A DNA stretch of 64,000 nucleotides from Lacihabitans sp. LS3-19 (GTDB taxonomy: Bacteria; Bacteroidota; Bacteroidia; Cytophagales; Spirosomataceae), in NCBI RefSeq assembly GCF_024343575.1, contig NZ_RJUA01000002.1, positions 186,001-250,000 on the forward strand, in the 5' to 3' direction. The translations under genes were made by a program, and so were the position numbers. The notes beneath the pieces were generated by a model, which was given only the letters and a program-made list of their open reading frames with translations, was not told where the DNA came from and searched no databases. Shown piece after piece: positions 58,763-64,000 of this stretch. Positions within the stretch are counted from its first letter, which is position 1. Every line of letters begins with the position of its first letter.

Positions 58763-60979
58763 TTAAAATTGTTTAAGGTAGCTTATTTTTGCTATAGCAT
58801 GATCTTCATTTGCTCGGGTGTCTGGCCTTAATGACGAAATATATTGTCGATTATTAAATACCAAATAAATATAGGATAGGGGTTGATATTCCCAAGATAG
58901 TCTAATGTTATAATTATTAGCATTTTGTGAAATGTCTCTTTGGTAAAATCCAATCAATTGAATTCTTGGATTCATAGCCAAGCGACTTTCAAAAGCCAAT
59001 AAATCTACAGTTTTGTCCGTTTTTTCGGTTCCTACTTTTTTAAATTCGTTTCTGTTTAATTGAGCATTAAAAGTGATGTGGGGAATCGGAGCAAAGTTTA
59101 CTTTGAAAGTGGTTGTGTTTAATTTTCCGTCGAAATATTTGCCATACTCGCCGCTCCATGCAAAACTTACTTTTTTAGAGCCATCACTTGCCCAATATAT
59201 CATGTGTCTTGCATAATCATATTTTCCTACGCCAATATTTACTTTTAGTGGTACGAAAGGTTCTAAAAGATTTTGATGATAAAGGGTAAGAATATGGCCA
59301 ATAAATCCTCCAGTTTGTAACATATACCAAAATGGACTTAATCCCAGAGATGCTTCAGTTAGTATCTTCGTACTCGCTTGATGGTAGCTTTCGGCAAGTA
59401 AACTAGGCTCATAAGACCTGAATATTTTTTTGAAAGGAACTAGTTTTGTTCTGTTGTAATAAAAAATCCCTGGCGTAGTCGCTATTACGTCTTTTCTTGA
59501 AACAAAACCCAGTTCCGGATTATAATCTTTCGAAATTATGGATTCTGTCCACCAAAGTTTCCATTGGTTGTTGGCATAAAAGTATTGCGTAGCTCCAGCA
59601 AAACCAGATTTTTTTGTTTGAGTATCATGTGATGTACTCAGCATCCAATTGAATGATTGAGCTGCATCAAACCTAAAAAAACCGTCTATTGTGCCAGTAA
59701 TATTGGTATTCAGGCTATTTTGTTTTGAGGTCAAAAGTCCCCCAATTCGTTTTTGAGAGCCAAAGTTTCTTGAAAAACGGCCAACACCAAAATACGTGCT
59801 AGGGTAAATGTCGCTACTCCTTTGTTTGATAAACATTCCACCGTAATTGGATTTGGTAGATCTATGAACAAATCTTACCCCTACATCTATAGGAATTGGA
59901 TTGCCGGAACCATCCAAACCAATTTGCCTACTAAAAAATGGCTGAATACGCATTGAGCCCCCAGACATATCTGCTGATGGAGAAATACTCGCCCCAAAAA
60001 GTGAGGCGTTTTCCAAGAAAAATTGTCTTCTTTCTGGGAAAAAAACATTGAATCTTGTTACGTTATTAACTTGTCTATCTGCATCTGCCTGTGCAAAATC
60101 TGTGTTGAAGGTTAAATCCAAGACCGAATTTGGTGTAATAGCCCATTTTATTTCGCCACCTACTTTTGTTGCATTTTCTTTGGGTAGTTTTTCAGGTACG
60201 TTTCTGTAGTGATCAAATGAAGTTAGAAAAAAAGGCTGAACCCTAATATTTGGCGTAGGAGGAGGTGGTTTTATGCCGACAAGTTTTCCTGCATAGTCCA
60301 TTCTTAAGACAGAGAATGACCTCGGGAAACCAGAAAGAGCATAATTCTCATTTGTCATTCTTCGGCTTCGGTTCAGGTTAAAGCCAATCTCAGTGGCTTC
60401 GCCGTTCGGTGTTTTTGAATATCTCAAAGTTTTCCATGGAATTGCAAATTCTGCATACCAACCAGAGTCAGTTCTGGAGGTACGGACTTTCCAAAGGCCA
60501 TCCCAATCCAAATCTATGAATGTGGCATCAAACGAAAGAAAATCTCGTTGAACCCCATGTGGATTGGTCGTGAAAACCATTGCATTGCGTTCGTCGTTAA
60601 AGCCATCAATTCCCATGCCCAAATAATCCGAGGTTCGGGTATTAAAGTCCCTTTTGAAATCAATCACTCTGACAGATTTTTTGCCTAGAGTATCCATATT
60701 AAATACCCCGATATAAAGAAATTGATGGTTATACAAAGCCTTAGCTATAGTTTTATGTTTTGGAGTAGCACCTTGAAAAGGGTCGATTTCAACAAATTCA
60801 TCAAATGGCTTTGCTAAAGACCATTCTTCGTCTTTTAGGTGGCCGTCAATTTTTAAATTGGCTTTTATTTCAGTGGCTTCAAACTTTACTTTTTGAGGTT
60901 TGGGTTTGAATATTTCTGCATCTTGAGCGAGTAAACTCATAGGAATACAGCCTATTAAAATGAGTAGTTTTTTTAGCAT
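58763..60979 (-). CDS. DUF5916 protein with CBM9-like N-terminus
   Basis: A 738-residue exported outer-membrane-type protein (signal peptide MLKKLLILIGCIPMSLLAQ). Residues about 35-230 form a carbohydrate-binding-module-9-like beta sandwich (IDGHLKDEEWSLAKPFDEF, WYAEFAIPWKTLRYSK); the rest is a DUF5916 domain of repeated beta-strands, probably a beta-barrel (LTFNTDFAQADADRQVNNVTR, FFPERRQFFLENASLFG are family landmarks). Function not established; it may bind or import an oligomer. It lies 90 bp upstream of the GH3 fusion on the same strand, so related substrate use is possible. Confidence 0.85.
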   Translation of the reverse strand: MLKKLLILIGCIPMSLLAQDAEIFKPKPQKVKFEATEIKANLKIDGHLKDEEWSLAKPFDEFVEIDPFQGATPKHKTIAKALYNHQFLYIGVFNMDTLGKKSVRVIDFKRDFNTRTSDYLGMGIDGFNDERNAMVFTTNPHGVQRDFLSFDATFIDLDWDGLWKVRTSRTDSGWYAEFAIPWKTLRYSKTPNGEATEIGFNLNRSRRMTNENYALSGFPRSFSVLRMDYAGKLVGIKPPPPTPNIRVQPFFLTSFDHYRNVPEKLPKENATKVGGEIKWAITPNSVLDLTFNTDFAQADADRQVNNVTRFNVFFPERRQFFLENASLFGASISPSADMSGGSMRIQPFFSRQIGLDGSGNPIPIDVGVRFVHRSTKSNYGGMFIKQRSSDIYPSTYFGVGRFSRNFGSQKRIGGLLTSKQNSLNTNITGTIDGFFRFDAAQSFNWMLSTSHDTQTKKSGFAGATQYFYANNQWKLWWTESIISKDYNPELGFVSRKDVIATTPGIFYYNRTKLVPFKKIFRSYEPSLLAESYHQASTKILTEASLGLSPFWYMLQTGGFIGHILTLYHQNLLEPFVPLKVNIGVGKYDYARHMIYWASDGSKKVSFAWSGEYGKYFDGKLNTTTFKVNFAPIPHITFNAQLNRNEFKKVGTEKTDKTVDLLAFESRLAMNPRIQLIGFYQRDISQNANNYNIRLSWEYQPLSYIYLVFNNRQYISSLRPDTRANEDHAIAKISYLKQF

Positions 60980-61053
60980 TTAGAGGGCAATAGTTTGAAG
61001 TGTGTGTAAAGGTAAAAAAAAGCCTATTTTATTTGAAAGAAATTAAGGAAAGA

Positions 61054-61761
61054 TTAAATATTTGCATCTAAAAACACTTTCCAATCTTTTTCTTTTTTCC
61101 AAACAAGTAGGTATTTTCCTTGATATGATCCTTCGCATTGACCGATTTCAAAAATAGTTGAGCTATTTATATATTCGATATGTAAAGGTTTAAGATTAAG
61201 TTTGTAATTAGGGTTTTTCATATACGAATATTCGCTTGAAATCAATTTTGTGCCAATTACCATTGGTCTGTGGTTGTAATAATTTGCATTTGGCGTATAA
61301 CACTGTTCTATCAAGGCATTTGGCAAATGTTGATTGCAGAGTTTTATCCATTTGTTTCTTGCCGAATTTAAACCTGTCGAATCTTTTTCTACATTAGATT
61401 TATTTTCGAAATATTCCAACTCTCTTTTTTCTTTGCCAGTACTATTGTTCCAAATAATTATATGAAAAATTTCATCATTGGTGGTAGTTTTAAAACTTCC
61501 AATTTCATAAGAAATAGTTTTTGAAGCTTCGATTTTGAATAAAGATTTTATTGATTTAACAGCTTTCCAATTATCCTTTAAATTTTGCAAATAATCATCA
61601 AAATTATAATTCAATTTTTCATTCTTAAAAAATTGTGGATTTGTGACATAATTGCTTTTTAAAGCAGTCAAATCATTGTTGAAGTCTTGTTGCCAATTTT
61701 CATTTTCAGATTTTTGGAAAATACAAAAAGTAATTAAAAAACAGGCAGTTAAAGCTTTCAT
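61054..61761 (-). CDS. Exported NTF2-like/SnoaL-like protein
   Basis: A 235-residue protein with a short signal peptide (MKALTACFLITFCIFQ). The C-terminal ~105 residues have the cone-shaped NTF2-like pattern: NKWIKLCNQHLPNALIEQCY, YYNHRPMVIGTKLI, then paired strands ending LLVWKKEKDWKVFLDANI. The N-terminal part (DDYLQNLKDNWKAVKSIKSL) may be a second, diverged copy of the fold. No catalytic pocket motif. It lies 3 bp downstream of a VOC gene on the same strand. Confidence 0.7.
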   Translation of the reverse strand: MKALTACFLITFCIFQKSENENWQQDFNNDLTALKSNYVTNPQFFKNEKLNYNFDDYLQNLKDNWKAVKSIKSLFKIEASKTISYEIGSFKTTTNDEIFHIIIWNNSTGKEKRELEYFENKSNVEKDSTGLNSARNKWIKLCNQHLPNALIEQCYTPNANYYNHRPMVIGTKLISSEYSYMKNPNYKLNLKPLHIEYINSSTIFEIGQCEGSYQGKYLLVWKKEKDWKVFLDANI

Positions 61762-61763
61762 TT

Positions 61764-62150
61764 TTAAATAGTTATTTCTATTCTATTGTTTTCTGGGTCT
61801 AAAATTACGCTTTCATAGTATCCATCTCCAGTAGTTCTTGGCTGACCAATTACTGAAAAACCATCTTTTGCTAACAGCTGCGTTTGTTCGTCCACTTTAT
61901 TTTTTGATCCAACCGAAATGGCAATATGAATGAATCCGTAGTACTCATCCGCGGGGCTTTCGATATTTACACTAGTTTTTGACATTAACTCTAATCGACA
62001 TCTGTCTTCAAAACTTAAGAAGTAGGATTCAAAACCTTTTGCTTCATTTATGTATTTTTCTCCTGATATTCCGCCGAAGTATTTGCAATAAAAACCTCGC
62101 ATGTTTTCCAGATTTCTACAATAAATGGCTAAATGTTCTATTTTTGGCAT
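61764..62150 (-). CDS. VOC-family (glyoxalase/bleomycin-resistance) protein
   Basis: A 128-residue single VOC module pair: IEHLAIYCRNLENMRGFYCKYFGG, then YFLSFEDRCRLELM with the metal Glu, GFIHIAISVGSKNKVD and the last NRIEITI strand. The His (IEH), Glu (LEL), His (FIH) and Glu (IEI) positions of the metal site are present, so it can be active. Substrate unknown. First gene of a two-gene unit with the NTF2-like protein (3 bp apart). Confidence 0.88.
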   Translation of the reverse strand: MPKIEHLAIYCRNLENMRGFYCKYFGGISGEKYINEAKGFESYFLSFEDRCRLELMSKTSVNIESPADEYYGFIHIAISVGSKNKVDEQTQLLAKDGFSVIGQPRTTGDGYYESVILDPENNRIEITI

Positions 62151-62264
62151 TTTGATTTTTGATAAAAATTAAAGCTAACAATTTGTACTTAAAAAAATGA
62201 TTCAAACCTAAATATTTTCAATCATTTTAGCCATATTTGTCTAAATAACCTTTATCTATTAATC

Positions 62265-64000
62265 ATGAACAAACTATTTTCTTTCTTACTTTTTCTGAGT
62301 TTTCAGAGTTTTAGTCAATCTTTTAACACTTTCCCTGTTCAAACCCAAAAACCGCCATTGCACGGTAAAAATTGGATGGCGATTACCGGTAAACCTTTGG
62401 CTGCAACTGCAGGAGCCATGATATTTGCCAAAGGTGGAAATGCCATAGATGCATCTTGTGCGATGCTCGCATCTACCTGTACCATGTGGGATGTTTTGAG
62501 TTGGGGAGGGGAGACCCAAGCTTTGATTTACAACCCGAAAACAAAGAAAGTAATCGCCATAAATGCCTTGGGAGTGGCTCCTACAGGTGCAACGGTTGAT
62601 TTTTACAAAAGCAAAGGATATGCCTATCCTCCCGAATATGGTCCCTTGGCAGCAGTAACTCCAGGTACCCCAGGTGGATTATTGACCATGTTGGCAGAAT
62701 ATGGTACTATGAGTTTAAAAGAAGTTTTAGCTCCAGCAATGTCTTTGGCAGAAGGCTATCCAATTGAAGCTCAAACGGCTAACGCCATAGAAAAGGGAAA
62801 AGCAAATATTAAACAATGGCCATATTCTAAAAAAGTATTTTTGCCACATTTGGGTCAAGAAAGAGAAGCACCGGAGCCAGGTGAGATTTTTGTTCAAAAT
62901 GAATTGTTACAAACTTTACAAAAACTGATATATACCGAGCAAGAAGCCCTAAAAAAAGGAAAATCAAGAAAAGAAGCAATATATGCTGCCTATGATAGAT
63001 TTTATAAAGGAGATATAGCCAAAGAAATAGCGAGAGGAACGCAAGAACAAGGCGGATTGATAACAGAACAAGATTTGGCCAATTGGAAAGTGAAAATTGA
63101 GGAACCTTTGATGACCAATTATAAAGGATATGATGTGTACAAATTGCAGGAATGGACACAAGGACCCGTAATGCTTCAGACCTTAAATATTTTAGAGAAT
63201 TTTGATTTAAAAAACATGGGTTACAATACCTCAAAGTACATTCATACTTTGTATCAGTCTATGAATTTAGCCTTTGCTGATAGAGATTTTTATTATGGAG
63301 ATCCAGCATTTGAGCCTAAATCACCAATGAAAGGTTTACTTTCCAAAGATTATGCAAGAGATAGACTTAAACTTATAGATTGGGAAAAAAACGACCCAAA
63401 TGTTAAGCCAGGTAATCCGTATCCGTATGAAAATAAGGTTAATCCTTTTATGGATATTTTGAATGGCAATAAAGTAGGTTATGTAAACAAAGAGCCAATG
63501 AATGAAGCTTTTTTGCAAGAATTCACGGCAGGTACTACAAGCGTAATTGCCTCAGATAAAGAAGGTTGGTTGGTTTCTATCACGCCGAGTGGTGGTTGGG
63601 TGCCTGCTTGTATTGCAGGAAATACAGGTGTTGGACTAAGCCAAAGAATGCAGTCTTTTGTTTTTGATGAAAAAGAAAATCCATTTAATGTGCTTGAACC
63701 TGGAAAAAGACCGAGAGTAACACTAACGCCGAGTATGGCTTTGAAAGATGGAAAACCAGTTTTGGCTTTCGCCAAACAAGCTGGCGATGAGCAAGATCAG
63801 TTGCTAACGCAGTTTTTCTTAAACATTGTGGAGTTTGGCATGACTGTTCAAGAAGCTTGCGAAGCTCCGAGTTTCAAAACCTACCAAATGTTTTCTTCAT
63901 TTGGTAAACATGAGAAAAAACCTGGATCGTTGATGCTAAACGATGCCATGCCCGAATGGACCCGAAATGAGCTAAAAAGAAAAGGCTATACGCTTGATTA
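62265..64000 (+). CDS. Gamma-glutamyltransferase-family Ntn hydrolase, 3' end outside window
   Basis: Open from the ATG at 62265 to the right edge (578 codons). Signal peptide MNKLFSFLLFLSFQSFSQ. Ggt-family motifs: AGAMIFAKGGNAIDAS (49-64), TPGTPGGLLTML (132-143), the self-cleavage/nucleophile Thr424 in AGTTSVIASDKEG, SQRMQSFVFD, and LEPGKRPRVTLTPSMAL with AGDEQDQ. The Arg that binds the substrate alpha-carboxylate in E. coli GGT (Arg114, in a REMAP context) aligns with Leu102 (ALGVAP), so canonical glutathione use is doubtful and an acylase-like activity is possible. Exported Ntn-hydrolase made as a precursor and cut into two chains. Divergent from the VOC gene (114 bp). Confidence 0.9.
   Translation, partial: MNKLFSFLLFLSFQSFSQSFNTFPVQTQKPPLHGKNWMAITGKPLAATAGAMIFAKGGNAIDASCAMLASTCTMWDVLSWGGETQALIYNPKTKKVIAINALGVAPTGATVDFYKSKGYAYPPEYGPLAAVTPGTPGGLLTMLAEYGTMSLKEVLAPAMSLAEGYPIEAQTANAIEKGKANIKQWPYSKKVFLPHLGQEREAPEPGEIFVQNELLQTLQKLIYTEQEALKKGKSRKEAIYAAYDRFYKGDIAKEIARGTQEQGGLITEQDLANWKVKIEEPLMTNYKGYDVYKLQEWTQGPVMLQTLNILENFDLKNMGYNTSKYIHTLYQSMNLAFADRDFYYGDPAFEPKSPMKGLLSKDYARDRLKLIDWEKNDPNVKPGNPYPYENKVNPFMDILNGNKVGYVNKEPMNEAFLQEFTAGTTSVIASDKEGWLVSITPSGGWVPACIAGNTGVGLSQRMQSFVFDEKENPFNVLEPGKRPRVTLTPSMALKDGKPVLAFAKQAGDEQDQLLTQFFLNIVEFGMTVQEACEAPSFKTYQMFSSFGKHEKKPGSLMLNDAMPEWTRNELKRKGYTLD

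Noticed and set aside
1-64000. CRISPR arrays, tRNA or rRNA genes, insertion sequences, integrases or phage genes.
   Set aside because: I looked for regularly spaced repeats, cloverleaf-like segments and transposase or integrase motifs and found none I could support.

Overview
The window is an AT-rich, gene-dense chromosomal segment from a member of the Bacteroidota, most likely Cytophagales. Evidence for this: two adjacent SusC/SusD-type outer-membrane uptake pairs; secreted proteins ending in type IX secretion (T9SS) sorting domains of both type A and type B; several promoters of the Bacteroidota form TTTG-N19/20-TAnnTTTG; a Bacteroidota-style topoisomerase subunit A; and many small families typical of the phylum (DUF5522, DUF4369/TlpA-like, DUF5916, GH3-beta-lactamase fusions). 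I see no rRNA, tRNA, CRISPR array, insertion sequence, integrase or prophage gene. This looks like core chromosome, not a mobile island. Two genes run off the edges: a lamin-tail-domain protein at 1-587 and a gamma-glutamyltransferase-family gene from 62265 to the right end.

Layout. 1-7 kb: two paralogous secreted lamin-tail-domain proteins, the second a 1,911-residue CotH-kinase giant with a T9SS type B tail. 7.2-12.2 kb: a probable leftward operon of a topoisomerase IV-like subunit A (parC), a carboxypeptidase-regulatory-like surface protein that overlaps it, and nagA. 12.3-15.2 kb: a large T9SS type A cargo protein. 15.4-24.8 kb: phosphofructokinase, a DUF218 protein, a tandem pair of DUF4369/thioredoxin-like lipid- or envelope-associated proteins duplicated with their terminator, aroQ, hemN, a small HExxH protein, a small Ig-like protein and a two-gene ABC transporter. 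25-34.8 kb: two susCD pairs. 34.8-41.8 kb: an outer-membrane beta-barrel, radA, an Lrp/AsnC regulator, a 51-residue DUF5522 protein, rpmB, a purine nucleoside phosphorylase, GtrA, a LytM/M23 peptidase, pssA and an MBL-fold hydrolase. 41.9-46.7 kb: a very large multi-sensor histidine kinase, then two small membrane proteins. 46.8-50 kb: a trans-4-hydroxy-L-proline catabolic operon (deaminase, epimerase, D-amino-acid oxidoreductase). 50-54 kb: a KtrB/KtrA-type potassium uptake pair and an OmpA-family protein. 54-62 kb: a leftward block with a Tudor-like small protein, a TspO-like membrane protein, a GH3/beta-lactamase fusion, a DUF5916 protein, an NTF2-like secreted protein and a VOC protein.

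Functional links. The GH3 N-acetylglucosaminidase/beta-lactamase fusion and nagA both point to amino-sugar or cell-wall recycling. The hydroxyproline genes together convert hydroxyproline to alpha-ketoglutarate semialdehyde; the last dehydrogenase is not in the window. The observations I rate highest are a C-terminal sliding-clamp-binding-like pentapeptide on the topoisomerase subunit, a perfect 20-bp palindrome over the start region of the MBL/pssA operon, a TTG-started potassium channel gene whose promoter lies in the end of the preceding gene, an unusual Asp-to-Asn change in the ATP site of phosphofructokinase, and the tandem duplication of a thioredoxin-like module with its terminator. I did not find a clearly new multi-gene defence or mobile system here.
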